Source: Arion vulgaris
Taxonomy: Eukaryota > Mollusca > Gastropoda > Stylommatophora > Arionidae
Length of the DNA stretch: 64,000 nt
Direction: 5' to 3'
NCBI GenBank assembly: GCA_020796225.1
Contig: CM036767.1
Coordinates: 14,288,927-14,352,926 of the forward strand
Shown here: positions 42,650 to 53,794 of the stretch, piece after piece
How positions within the stretch are numbered: the stretch's first letter is position 1
Layout: each line of letters starts with the position of its first letter
The notes under the pieces: generated by a model
The model's database searches: none
Seen by the model: only the letters and a program-made list of their open reading frames with translations
What the model was told of the DNA's origin: nothing
Program-made: the position numbers and the translations under genes

Positions 42650-43260
42650 GTTTTTGTTTTTCTCTCTTGTCGTTCAGCTCGTACATAAGTCTCTTCTCAA
42701 AGACTCTGCGCCCTTTCGTAATTTGGCTTTCCACACAACTCTGTCATCAGCTAGTCCCTCCCATGTGCTGGGACCTATAGAAAAGTTTTTCATTGAGGCT
42801 TTGCAGACATCTTAATATCTGAGCAGTGGTCTGCCCTGGTGCCTCTTCCCCTCGAAAGTTCACAGAACAACATTTTTTGTATGGCAAGTTTCATTCTTCT
42901 CACATGCCCAACCATCTTAGTCGTCTACTGCTGATCATGCCATGATGGAAGGCAGTTTTGCACGTTGCAGTACTTCAGAGTTGGTTATCTTGTCGTACCA
43001 CCTGATGTTCATAATCTTGTGGAGACATCAAGGTGAAAGATATAAAGTCTCTCGTGTCTTGAGTAGGCTGTCCATGTTTCTGAGCCATATAGTAAAGAAC
43101 TAATTACACAGGCTCAATATATTTGAGTTTTCGTCTGCAATGTCAATTTTTTGTTTTCCCACGCTCGCTTTGATAGTATGCTGAATGTAGTAGCCGCACT
43201 TCCTATACGAGGTGATTTCTTCATCAAGAGAAAGGCTGGCAGTGACCGAGACCCAAGATA
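42650..43260 (-). pseudogene. LINE-E 3' fragment, degraded
   Basis: In minus orientation remnants such as SETWTAYSRHERLYIF, GHVRRMKLAIQK and ELSRGRGTRADHCSDIK mark a non-LTR ORF2 C-terminal region. Stops and shifts are frequent. The fragment ends about 90 bases before a slo1 linker exon. Confidence 0.7.
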
Positions 43261-43349
43261 GCAGAATTTTTGAACTGGTGTTAGATGGTAATCAATCGAA
43301 TCTCAATCATAAGTCTACACAATCTCAACATATTTGTTATTCTCATTAC

Positions 43350-43400
43350 CATGTATATCTTTCTCTGTATCAACTGACAAACCAGGAGTTTTCTGCAGAG
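43350..43400 (-). CDS. slo1: slo1 51-base linker exon (LQKTPGLSVDTEKDIH)
   Basis: This exon lies between TTGTTCACAG and GTAATG. Joined to the previous exon it reads AAAVLALQKTPGLSVDTEKD. It starts and ends in phase 1, so its 51 bases form a frame-preserving cassette. A 6.4-kb intron holding the 62-bp tandem array separates it from the 36-base micro-exon. Confidence 0.85.
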
Positions 43401-43784
43401 CTGTGAACAAAGATACAGAAAAGAATCAGTTAATAAGGTAGAACACAGCTTGTTTCAATACAATCAAATTTACCAGTTTACACGACTTCTAAATTCATTA
43501 AAATAAAATTATTCATCTAAAGTTAAAAATGAAAACAGTCAACATATGTGGATTTTGTGTACCTCAATTTGTGCTCAGCCCCTTACAGCTTACTAAATGT
43601 GCCAGCACCTGAAAGTTTTTAGAGTAACTCGAGTGTTAAATCTGAATTATACTCCAACTTAGAATTATCAAGTATACATTTACTATAACTCAAAAGCAAA
43701 GAAAACAGACTGATGCTACAAATAAGAATGAGAAAATTAAAGTATTTTTGACATATAAATAGACACAAAGGGTTGAAGAAAACA

Positions 43785-43930
43785 ACTGAAGACCTCTAGG
43801 ATTTTTGCCAGAGCTACGGAGTTTGTGATATACTTTTGGCAGGTGGCATGCCAGTTCTGCAGAAAAGGACCATTTGGGGTAAAACCCAGTGCAATGAAGC
43901 CAATACTTCAACTTTAGACCTTTCGATTAT
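43785..43930 (+). repeat. SINE family 2, 3' part
   Basis: GATTTTTGCCAGAGCTACGG, CAGTGCAATGAAGCCAATAC and CTTTAGACCTTTCGA match the body of family 2. The head is missing. Confidence 0.7.
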
Positions 43931-44239
43931 GGGAGAAAGCCTTGCGGCAAAGAGGAGAAGAGGAAGACTACGGAGAAGATGGATTAGAATGTAACTAATG
44001 ACTTGAGCATGATGGCTGCAGAGGCAGGACATCTGGCCAATGAGAGAGAGAAATTTTGAAGGACTGTTAGGATAGCAAAGTTCGGCTCAAGACAAACTAT
44101 TTGATGATGACATTTACTATCAAGTTGGGGTTTGATATTTCCAAAATCTTATCTGCAGAAATTTGTATCTTATTGGACAACACTAAAAGTTATCAGATGT
44201 TGGATTAGAGATCTTGGTATTAGAGATGTTGGGATGCAC

Positions 44240-44530
44240 TCCAGGTTGACTGAGAGGGTTATCTTCTCCCTCTCTCTAGTCTCTGATTCCCATGATGTTC
44301 AGAGCAGCAACAAATGCACACCCTCTTCTCTATTCTTGGCTGACCTCTGTATTGTGTTCCTCATGCAATTTATCCTTTCAGTTCTTGTTCTACATTTCTC
44401 CTCCGTGTCATTTTGGGTCTTCTGTGTTTTTGTTTACCCTCTGGTGTTAATCTCAGTGCAGTTTTCATGACAGAGTTAGTCTTCATGCATAACACAGGCC
44501 GATCAATCTCTAGTGTCTCTTCTAACACAA
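44240..44530 (-). pseudogene. LINE-B 3' fragment
   Basis: The complement of the 42110 copy: CTCCCTCTCTCTAGTCTCTG, CAGCAACAAATGCACACCC, and CTCAGTGCAGTTTTCATGAC. It lies about 60 bases from the start of the 62-base array. Confidence 0.78.
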
Positions 44531-44589
44531 ATCTATAAAAATAACTTTGCTACAGAAATTGTAATGAAAAATTGATGCTTTGATAGTAA

Positions 44590-46916
44590 CAATTACACAC
44601 ATATATTCTATTCTGTCTGTCTATATCTTCTTTGAGTCCCGTTTGACACATAAGGTTTACACATATATTCTATTCTGTCTGTCTATATCTTCTTTGAGTC
44701 CTGTTTGACACATAAGGTTTACACATATATTCTATTCTGTCTGTCTATATCTTCTTTGAGTCCCGTTTGACACATAAGGTTTACACATATATTCTATTCT
44801 GTCTGTCTATATCTTCTTTGAGTCCTGTTTGACACATAAGGTTTACACATATATTCTATTCTGTCTGTCTATATCTTCTTTGAGTCCCGTTTGACACATA
44901 AGGTTTCCACATATATTCTATTCTGTCTGTCTATATCTTCTTTGAGTCCCGTTTGACACATAAGGTTTACACATATATTCTATTCTGTCTGTCTATATCT
45001 TCTTTGAGTCCCGTTTGACACATAAGGTTTACACATATATTCTATTCTGTCTGTCTATATCTTCTTTGAGTCCCGTTTGACACATAAGGTTTACACATAT
45101 ATTCTATTCTGTCTGTCTATATCTTCTTTGAGTCCCGTTTGACAATAAGGTTTACATATATTCTATTCTGTCTGTCTATATCTTCTTTGAGTCCTGTTTG
45201 ACACATAAGGTTTACACATATATTCTATTCTGTCTGTCTATATCTTCTTTGAGTCCCGTTTGACACATAAGGTTTACACATATATTCTATTCTGTCTGTC
45301 TATATCTTCTTTGAGTCCGTTTGACACATAAGGTTTAACATATATTCTATTCTGTCTGTCTATATCTTCTTTGAGTCCTGTTTGACACATAAGGTTTACA
45401 CATATATTCTATTCTGTCTGTCTATATCTTCTTTGAGTCCTGTTTGACACATAAGGTTTACACATATATTCTATTCTGTCTGTCTATATCTTCTTTGAGT
45501 CCCGTTTGACACATAAGGTTTACACATATATTCTATTCTGTCTGTCTATATCTTCTTTGAGTCCCGTTTGACACATAAGGTTTACACATATATTCTATTC
45601 TGTCTGTCTATATCTTCTTTGAGTCCTGTTTGACACATAAGGTTTACACATATATTCTATTCTGTCTGTCTATATCTTCTTTGAGTCCCGTTTGACACAT
45701 AAGGTTTACACATATATTCTATTCTGTCTGTCTATATCTTCTTTGAGTCCCGTTTGACACATAAGGTTTCCACATATATTCTATTCTGTCTGTCTATATC
45801 TTCTTTGAGTCCCGTTTGACACAAAATTTATCTTCTCTACCTTGAGTCTTTGACACATAAGTCACATATATTCTATTCTGTCTGTCTATATCTTCTTTGA
45901 GTCCTGTTTGACACATAAGGTTTACACATATATTCTATTCTGTCTGTCTATATCTTCTTTGAGTCCTGTTTGACACATAAGGTTTACACATATATTCTAT
46001 TCTGTCTGTCTATATCTTCTTTGAGTCCTGTTTGACACATAAGGTTTACACATATATTCTATTCTGTCTGTCTATATCTTCTTTGAGTCCTGTTTGACAC
46101 ATAAGGTTTACACATATATTCTATTCTGTCTGTCTATATCTTCTTTGAGTCCTGTTTGACACATAAAGGGTTTAACATATATTCTATTCTGTCTGTCTAT
46201 ATCTTCTTTGAGTCCTGTTTGACACATAAGGTTTACACATATATTCTATTCTGTCTGTCTATATCTTCTTTGAGTCCTGTTTGACACATAAGGTTTACAC
46301 ATATATTCTATTCTGTCTGTCTATATCTTCTTTGAGTCCTGTTTGACACATAAGGTTTACACATATATTCTATTCTGTCTGTCTATATCTTCTTTGAGTC
46401 CTGTTTGACACATAAGGTTTACACATATATTCTATTCTGTCTGTCTATATCTTCTTTGAGTCCTGTTTGACACATAAGGTTTACACATATATTCTATTCT
46501 GTCTGTCTATATCTTCTTTGAGTCCCGTTTGACACATAAGGTTTACACATATATTCTATTCTGTCTGTCTATATCTTCTTTGAGTCCCGTTTGACACATA
46601 AGGTTTACACATATATTCTATTCTGTCTGTCTATATCTTCTTTGAGTCCGTTTGACACATAAGGTTTACACATATATTCTATTCTGTCTGTCTATATCTT
46701 CTTTGAGTCCCGTTTGACACATAAGGTTTACACATATATTCTATTCTGTCTGTCTATATCTTCTTTGAGTCCTGTTTGACACATAAGGTTATACATATAT
46801 TCTATTCTGTCTGTCTATATCTTCTTTGAGTCCTGTTTGACACATAAGGTTTACACATATATTCTATTCTGTCTGTCTATATCTTCTTTGAGTCCCGTTT
46901 GACACATAAGGTTTAC
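44590..46916. repeat. 62-base satellite-like array, left block
   Basis: About 37 units of 62 bases, each with ACACATATATTCTATTCTGT, CTGTCTATATCTTCTTTGAG and a TCC(C/T)GTTTGACACATAAGG end. Units are nearly identical; most differences are a C/T at one site and one-base gaps. One decayed unit lies at 45820-45865. The array is within the 6.4-kb intron between two small linker exons of slo1. No open frame is encoded. Confidence 0.97.
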
Positions 46917-46927
46917 ATATATTCTAT

Positions 46928-47302
46928 CTTCTTAATCTCTGAGCCGTGACCATGGAACATATATTCTGATAAAACTTACGCTGTACTGGCCGTACTCCGA
47001 ATCGACTAGATGCAGGAATATGGGCACTATCATCCAAGACGACGCTGGAGATGGATTGGACATGTGATGCGCATGGAGACTGGCTCCGACACAAAAACTG
47101 CACTGAGATGGACTCCAGAGGGTAGGCGAAAGTGTGGAAGACCCAAGACAACCTGGAGGAGAACGATAGAGCAAGAGCTGAAGGAAATGAATCATAGCTG
47201 AACACAATACAGAGGAAGGCCATGAACAGGGAAGAATGGTGTACGTTTGTTGTTGCCCTAAACGCCAGGGGCGTAACAGGCTAAAGAGAGAGAGAGAGAG
47301 AG
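46928..47302 (+). mobile_element. 5'-truncated LINE-B inserted in the array
   Basis: The copy is flanked by ATATATTCTAT on both sides (46917-46927 and 47303-47313), an 11-base target duplication taken from the satellite unit. It encodes RWRWIGHVMRMETGSDTKTA, LRWTPEGRRKCGRPKTTWRR and TIEQELKEMNHS, the ORF2 C-terminal tail, and ends in (GA)n. The frame is open for 63 codons, so the insertion is fairly young. Confidence 0.92.
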
Positions 47303-48417
47303 ATATATTCTATTCTGTCTGTCTATATCTTCTTTGAGTCCGTTTGACACATAAGGTTTACACATATATTCTATTCTGTCTGTCTATATCTTCTTTGAGT
47401 CCCGTTTGACACATAAGGTTTACACATATATTCTATTCTGTCTGTCTATATCTTCTTTGAGTCCCGTTTGACACATACGGTTTACACATATATTCTATTC
47501 TGTCTGTCTATATCTTCTTTGAGTCCCGTTTGACACATAAGGTTTACACATATATTCTATTCTGTCTGTCTATATCTTCTTTGAGTCCTGTTTGACACAT
47601 AAGGTTTACACATATATTCTATTCTGTCTGTCTATATCTTCTTTGAGTCCTGTTTGACACATAAGGTTTACACATATATTCTATTCTGTCTGTCTATATC
47701 TTCTTTGAGTCCTGTTTGACACATAAGGTTTACACATATATTCTATTCTGTCTGTCTATATCTTCTTTGAGTCCTGTTTGACACATAAGGTTTACACATA
47801 TATTCTATTCTGTCTGTCTATATCTTCTTTGAGTCCTGTTTGACACATAAGGTTTCCACATATATTCTATTCTGTCTGTCTATATCTTCTTTGAGTCCTG
47901 TTTGACACATAAGGTTTACACATATATTCTATTCTGTCTGTCTATATCTTCTTTGAGTCCTGTTTGACACATAAGGTTTACACATATATTCTATTCTGTC
48001 TGTCTATATCTTCTTTGAGTCCCGTTTGACACATAAGGTTTACACATATATTCTATTCTGTCTGTCTATATCTTCTTTGAGTCCTGTTTGACACATAAGG
48101 TTTACACATATATTCTATTCTGTCTGTCTATATCTTCTTTGAGTCCTGTTTGACACATAAGGTTTACACATATATTCTATTCTGTCTGTCTATATCTTCT
48201 TTGAGTCCTGTTTGACACATAAGGTTTACACATATATTCTATTCTGTCTGTCTATATCTTCTTTGAGTCCTGTTTGACACATAAGGTTTACACATATATT
48301 CTATTCTGTCTGTCTATATCTTCTTTGAGTCCTGTTTGACACATAAGGTTTACACATATATTCTATTCTGTCTGTCTATATCTTCTTTGAGTCCTGTTTG
48401 ACACATAAGGTTTACAC
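47303..48417. repeat. 62-base satellite-like array, right block
   Basis: About 18 further units of the same array, continuing after the LINE insertion. Confidence 0.97.
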
Positions 48418-48640
48418 TAAAGATTTCCATTGTCTTTCTGCCCCCTTTCTACTAATTGTTTTCCATCTCAGGTCACAATCTTTCAACTCTCTTTCCATAG
48501 GTCTTTCTATGTTTCATTGGGATGTCCAGGCCTTTTTTCCATCCGCTGTCCATTGGAGAGCTGTCCTATCCAATGTCCCTACTAGCATATACACCTACAT
48601 GACCAATACCCCTCCATCGTAGTCTTTTAATGATAGTCTT
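48418..48640 (-). pseudogene. LINE 3' fragment
   Basis: Minus-strand remnants (KTIKRLRWRGIGHV, KHRKTYGKRVERL) fit a non-LTR ORF2 tail. It directly follows the last array unit. Confidence 0.55.
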
Positions 48641-48819
48641 CAATGATGCACAGTTTGTTAGTTTTAACTGTTTTACTAGAAACGTTGAATTGAAAAAACT
48701 GACATAAATGTTAGTAACAAAATCCGTTTTGGATTTAGTTCAAAATTCCCCCATCTCTTCCTTTCAAATAGTATCTGTAGGCCCAAGGCTGACTACAGGA
48801 GATCCTGATCCTTCACAGG

Positions 48820-48945
48820 AGACCCTGATCCTTTACAGGGCATTCAAATTATAAAATCTTTGAAGTCAGTGTAAGACTTGTCGGAATGGTGAGGGACATT
48901 GATGATAAGATAAGTAAACCTTCATGCAAAACTAAGTCAGATGGC
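48820..48945 (+). repeat. Interspersed repeat R6, copy 2
   Basis: GAAGTCAGTGTAAGACTTG, GAGGGACATTGATGATAAG and AAACCTTCATGCAAAAC match 3010-3145. Confidence 0.5.
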
Positions 48946-49051
48946 ATATTAGGAGCCATGACTACACTTGAATTTATAGTGAGCGAACAGAAAAAAAAAT
49001 CAACAAACAATATATTACAGAATAATATCTCATCACTATTACTCATAACTG

Positions 49052-49327
49052 AGAGCCGCTGTAGCGTAGTTGTTAGTGAACTCGCTTCTCAAGGCTGGTG
49101 GTCTGGGTTCAGCTCCCGCAATGCGCGTGGAATTTTTCCCGACCGCGACGGTCTCAGGTCGACCCAGCCTCAACTGGGTACCAGACATGCTCTGGGAAAG
49201 TAAAGGCGGCCGGCGTGATGCTGACCACCTCACCCATTGTGTGCCGACGGTCAATGAAAACACAGGCCTAACACTGTATTGACCTATATACCACGAGGTA
49301 TGAAAGGGTTCCTTTACTTTTACTTTT
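49052..49327 (+). repeat. SINE family 1 with 14-base target duplication
   Basis: Best-preserved copy: GCCGCTGTAGCGTAGTTG, GGTCTGGGTTCAGCTCCCGC, CTCAGGTCGACCCAGCCTCA, AAGTAAAGGCGGCCGGCGTG, ending GGGTTCCTTTACTTTTA. ATTACTCATAACTG flanks both sides (49038-49051, 49328-49341). High GC at likely methylated sites suggests it is young. Confidence 0.9.
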
Positions 49328-49341
49328 ATTACTCATAACTG

Positions 49342-49712
49342 GAATCTCTGTGGCGTAGAGGTTAGGTGCTAGCCTCTCGTTCCAAAGATACTCGGTTTTC
49401 TCCCTCATGAAGCCATCTGATATTTTTCCAGAGATCCCTGATCTCAGTGTATGTGTCCTAGGCCTGTTGGAGACGGACAATAAAACGTAGGTCCAGGTTC
49501 AAGCTGCTGCCTGGGCAAAACTCCTTTGAAATTATTTTCTATTTTAAATTTGGACAAAATATTTTTACCATCTTCTAAATTACATCGGGAACCTCGCAGG
49601 TGCTACGGAATCCGTGCACTGTCGCTGAGATCTTCATGTATAAGAACAAGATCAGAGCACACATTATTACTCATTGAAGTGCAATGATGTTGGTCCTATC
49701 AATCAATCAATC
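49342..49712 (+). repeat. SINE family 2, subtype with ATCAATCA tail
   Basis: Begins GAATCTCTGTGGCGTAGAGG, continues CTCGTTCCAAAGATACTCGG and CCAGAGATCCCTGATCTCAG, and ends AGATCAGAGCACACATTATT and CCTATCAATCAATCAATCAA. It lies 124 bases from the 36-base micro-exon. Confidence 0.78.
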
Positions 49713-49835
49713 AACTTATAAATAAGACACAATTAAAACAATTGTTAAAATGTGTAAGCTAATCATCACAGGGAAAGAAAGTACAAATACATACAGGCCC
49801 TACAAAAAATAGCAGGAAAAGCAACACAATCTTAC

Positions 49836-49871
49836 CTAATACAGCTGCTGCACCCTTCCTGAACATGGCCA
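49836..49871 (-). CDS. slo1: slo1 36-base micro-exon (LAMFRKGAAAVL)
   Basis: This very small exon lies between ATAAAG and GTAAGA. Spliced to its neighbours it reads PLAMFRKGAAAVL, which matches the invertebrate Slo1 linker pattern FRKGAAAVLA. The phase agrees on both sides. At 36 bases it can be skipped without changing frame, and this position is a splicing hot spot in other Slo1 genes. The acceptor lacks a long pyrimidine tract. Confidence 0.82.
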   Translation of the reverse strand, partial: WPCSGRVQQLY

Positions 49872-50204
49872 CTTTATGGTAGAGGAAAACAAATGAATAT
49901 CATAAGCTTAGTATTATTTGGTACTACTTGTTAAAACACATATAAAGAAATATACATTTTATGAATACAAATGGGTCAAGTAGTAGCATGTCCCTTGCGG
50001 AATGTCGATTTTATAACAGCCTGCCTGAAAACTCACAAATTGTAAATATTTTAAATATCTCTATGTGTATCCAAAGAAAGGTGTAAAATCAAATTCAGTG
50101 GTAATTTTTTGTTTTCGTCTTATGTGCCTTTGAGAGGGATGAGAAGGGAACTTGAGAATGATCTGGAATAAAATAATATTATATAAGATAATAATATTTA
50201 AGTC

Positions 50205-50665
50205 AAATGTCAAATTCAAACTGTCCTACTGTATGGAGTGGAGACATGGAGAACAACTAGGGGAACACCAAAACGTTGTAGACATTCAGCAATAGATGCC
50301 TGCGCAGGATACTCCATTTCTGATGATTCAACAGGATCACAAATATGGAACTGTGGGATAGAGTGGGACAACAGCAAGTGGAACAAGAGATAAGGGGCAG
50401 AAGGTGGCGATGGATAGGACACACACTGAGGAGACCTCCTCACAGCATCACGGGACAAGCCCTCCAATGAAAACCCCAGGGTATTAGAGGTAAGGGAAGA
50501 TCCAGGAACAACTTGAAGCGGGAGTTGCAAACGGAATGCAAGAAAATGGGGAGAGAGTGAAGAGATCTGGGAAAGACGGCATTAGATAAGAGGGCTTGGA
50601 AAACCTTTGTTGTGGACCTATTTCTCTCTAGGGGTGAAGGTTGAAGGAGAAGTTACTTGTAGGTG
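50205..50665 (+). pseudogene. LINE-C 3' fragment
   Basis: The plus strand holds shifted pieces of LLYGVETWRTT, RRWRWIGHTLRRPPHSIT and a QALQ.NPQGIRGKGRSRN-like segment. The 104-codon minus frame here is its shadow. It lies about 125 bases from a slo1 exon. Confidence 0.8.
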
Positions 50666-50790
50666 TGTCACATTCATCACCACTTTCTATCTTTAACCTC
50701 CATCTGGAATGGTTTGTGTTTTGTTCTCTTTCACAAGTCTTTTTTGTAATCAATTTTGCCTTTTTAGAATCTTTACTTTACTACACTCAC

Positions 50791-50867
50791 ATGGCCTGCA
50801 TTTGCACTTCTTGATATGATGTACATCTGCTATTTCTCCATGGCATTGTCTGCAGTAGTAAAATGCC
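50791..50867 (-). CDS. slo1: slo1 exon: CxxCH haem-type motif, start of RCK1-RCK2 linker
   Basis: This 77-base exon lies between TACTAG and GTGAGT. It encodes [20 protein letters not shown] followed by CKCRP. CRQCH matches the CxxCH haem-regulatory motif in the Slo1 linker, and IKKCKC is the usual border where alternative splicing begins in other animals. The exon leaves one base over, completed by the 36-base exon at 49836. Confidence 0.93.
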
Positions 50868-51009
50868 CTAGTAGAAAGAAGACGGTTGGATTTGCTTGAT
50901 TTCATTTTAAAATATTTAATTATGACAGTCATCACACAGTTAACAAAATTAATATTACAGAACATAAGCACATAAATCTATATGTATAATAATCACAATA
51001 TAGATGAGG

Positions 51010-51395
51010 CTGCAGTAAAACTATTTGATTGGCGAAACATGTAATCACAAAGTACTCTATATATATATATAGCCTTTTCATCTTTACAGACGGTCAATTG
51101 GTACAGTAGTGTAATTTAAAATTACAAAAACAATGACAATATACAGCAACGTTTCGACCAACAAGGCCTTTATCAAGCAAACGAACAACAAGAGTGACGA
51201 ATTTTAAAAAACAAAAACATATGGACGACAACATATGGAGACATTTGATTAGAAACATTTGAATGTCTCCGCATGTTGTCGTTCATATGTTTTTTTTTAA
51301 TTCGCACTCCTGTTTTCGTTGCTTGATAAAGGCCTTGTTGGTCAAAACGTTGCTGTATATTGTCATTGTTTTTGTAATTTATGATTACGTGTTTA
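51010..51395. repeat. Hairpin repeat H, copy 2
   Basis: Arms at about 51115-51240 and 51255-51380 are inverted repeats. Each carries TTGCTTGATAAAGGCCTTGT then TGGTC(G/A)AAACGTTGCTGTA. Outside is GGCGAAACATGTAATCACAA with a (TA)n run. The arms meet at a short ACATTTGAATGTCTCC loop. Confidence 0.85.
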
Positions 51396-51499
51396 TGTAT
51401 AATAGTGATGATGATGAAAACCTGTTAGTCTCAAAAGCAAATTGAGGGTTTTATTTCTGCTTTCCAGTGGTACATTTTATGTCAGCACGTTATCTAAGT

Positions 51500-51765
51500 C
51501 TATCTTCCCCAATTCTCAAACCCGTTTTCATATCTCCAGATGGATCTGTCCTTGACGAGTTTCTCCATCCAAGTCTTGTCTATTGATGTCAAGGGCTTTC
51601 AAGTCATGCTTGCATATGTCTTTGTAATGAAGGAAGGGCTGCCTCATCATTCTTTTGAAGGAATCCAGCTTCTTGTATATTCCCACACCTGGAAAAATAT
51701 TCTGTAAAATACTTGAGAAAATACTCTCCATAACATGGAACCATAGCTTAACGACTCCCAAATGA
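51500..51765 (-). pseudogene. LINE RT C-terminal fragment
   Basis: A 77-codon minus frame reads RMMRQPFLHYKDICKHDLKA and LDINRQDLDGETRQGQIHLE. KDICKxDLKALDIN is the usual motif of certain RTE-like LINE tails. Confidence 0.75.
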
Positions 51766-52067
51766 GATTCCAGAATAATAGAAGCTGTACCAATGCAATA
51801 TTCGCCCTCAGGTAGTTAATGGAAAGAACTGTCAAACCTGACAAACACTTACAAGTTACGTTCGGTGGATCAGGAAAAAACATCTTTTCTTTATTGTATC
51901 TACTAATTGTAAATACATGAGACAATTAACAATGGCAGCTAAAATGTAAGCAAGAAGTGAGTTTTCAAGAGTTATAATAAAGCTAAAAAATTAGTGAAAG
52001 TAAAAAAAATGCATGTGTATCCAACTAGTAAACATAGATTTACAAAAATAAGGACAATATTACTTAC

Positions 52068-52226
52068 CTCTTTACTTCCTCTGCAGATTCTGCTATAAAA
52101 AATCCTTGAGTTGCATTTTCAATTTTTACTTTTGGTCCAGGATTGATAGCAAGTGTACTCTCCCGTGTGTCCTCCTGCCGAACTTCTATAGCCAATAGTA
52201 GGAGTTTTAGTTTTGTAAAACACAAT
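52068..52226 (-). CDS. slo1: slo1 exon: RCK1 distal helices, [10 protein letters not shown]...[13 protein letters not shown]
   Basis: This 159-base exon has a GTTTCAG acceptor and a GTAAGT donor. It encodes [40 protein letters not shown] and [12 protein letters not shown]. The order and spacing match the distal RCK1 of Slo1. The last two bases and the next exon's first base make the conserved Arg of VKRAFYYC. Confidence 0.95.
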
Positions 52227-52274
52227 CTGAAACAACATATTTTTCAAATTGAATCCACTGTAGAAACACATTTT

Positions 52275-52535
52275 ATCTTCTTCTTCTTTGGTTCAGTTCT
52301 TTATGACCAATTTTAATCACTTTTGTGATATGTTTGATCTTTGCCAAGAACGTGTATACGTTGCACATTGGTTTGGTAGGCCCCTATACGCATAGACTTC
52401 TACATGTTTAGGACATGTGCATTCGATTTCAGCCAAACCTCCTCAGTCGCCTCTTACGACATGCACTGCAGATAATAGTGGTTCTATTCTTTACACCCCA
52501 AATTTGGGCCCGGTAACCACTCGGCGTCACACTTT
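52275..52535 (-). repeat. SINE family 4b, copy 1
   Basis: Minus orientation: CCGAGTGGTTACCGGGCCCA at the 5' end, a central CGTAAGAGGCGACTGAGG block, TTGGCAAAGATCAAACATAT and a (GAA)n end. It shares the central block with family 4a but differs at both ends. It starts about 50 bases before a slo1 exon acceptor. Confidence 0.85.
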
Positions 52536-52824
52536 TTATGAATGTAGATCTCTTTCATCACTTTGCTATTTGCTAATACACTTGTCAAAGACTTTCAAAA
52601 TTTTGAACTCTAGGGAAAGCTCACCATAGTAAATCAAAAGCTGGCTGAAAACGGGTGGACGGGCCTAGTCACCATGGGCACATAATCGTTCAACGTAGAT
52701 CAGTCCGTTCTTGTTAAAGGACCAATTATATATCACAAAAAGAATGATAAAATTGGCTGTGAAGAACGATTGAAAAGAAGAAGAAGAAAACTTTGAGAAT
52801 ATCATATATTGATTTCAATAGTGC

Positions 52825-53022
52825 CTGCCTGCCAGCGTGTTCATAGCGCGTTGGACTGCGGGTGACTAGCCCTCTGTGAGTGTGGGTTTAATTTCGCAAA
52901 CTGGCAGACAAGCCACAGGTTTCCCAGATTCACGGTGTTCATGGCACCAAACCGAAGGGTTACGATGTTCATGGCACCGAGCAGCAGAGCTGAAAGCTCA
53001 AGTGCTTCTGGATCGGGCAAAA
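52825..53022 (+). repeat. SINE family 3, copy 5
   Basis: GCCAGCGTGTTCATAGCGCG, GTGACTAGCCCTCTGTGAGT, CACGGTGTTCATGGCACC and CAAGTGCTTCTGGATCG. Confidence 0.85.
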
Positions 53023-53289
53023 AAATTTCAACAGTCTGGTCGAATTTTTAAATTCTTGCAATTGTAATTTTTCTTTCAAAAAATAATAACATTATTTCAG
53101 CTTCTTTTTTATATCAGGTCTTCAACAAATCTTTGTAATTCTTTATTGTTGGTTTGTTTGCTATGCTATCAAGATCTTTTCATGCTTTCTCAACCCCTTT
53201 GATTTATGTTTCCAGGTGACATTTTTGTGAGTTATTAGTTGGTCTTTCTCTGTTTCTCCTCTGTGAATTCTAGACCTATGCCATGTTAT

Positions 53290-53480
53290 ACTATCAATTA
53301 GGCATTTTCAAAAAGCTTAGTTTTCAGGTAGACTGGATGTGGCCCACATGTTGCTTCTCAGCTCACCCAGGAGGGGACAGTCTTGCAGGACATGCTCCGG
53401 TGTCTGTTCCTCCTGTTGATACTGGCAGAGAGCTGTTTGACTTATTCCTCACCCACTAAGCTATATTAAAGAATGAGACT
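53290..53480 (-). repeat. LINE-G tail fragment
   Basis: GGGACAGTCTTGCAGGACAT and GCTCCGGTGTCTG resemble GGGCAGTCTTGCAGTAGGTG at 62758. In minus orientation this corresponds to an EHVLQDCPLL-like zinc tail of an ORF2 protein. Confidence 0.55.
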
Positions 53481-53794
53481 AAAGGATCTATGATCTGTCG
53501 AGATTGAGCAAAGTTAGTTCCACTAATCAAATATCTAAAAATATATACAGACTTCTTCTTCTTATATGTTTGTCCTTAAAATTGGATTTGTTACATTGTG
53601 TCGTAGTTTGCATCAAGACTGCAACATCTGAAACCATGTTTGTCTTCTCAATCCTACTAGCTTAGCCAGACTCTAGAGATGCGTCCTGCAACTATCATCA
53701 TCACTTGTAGCTGAAGTTGGGTCTTGGTTAGCTCTGGTTCGATGAACCTGAAGATGACTTCTGTTATCCCATTGTCTGCACATCTTAGTCCCAT

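Noticed and set aside
44590..48417. Regularly spaced repeats as a CRISPR array
   Set aside because: The whole 62-base unit is repeated with no unique spacers, and the window is eukaryotic.
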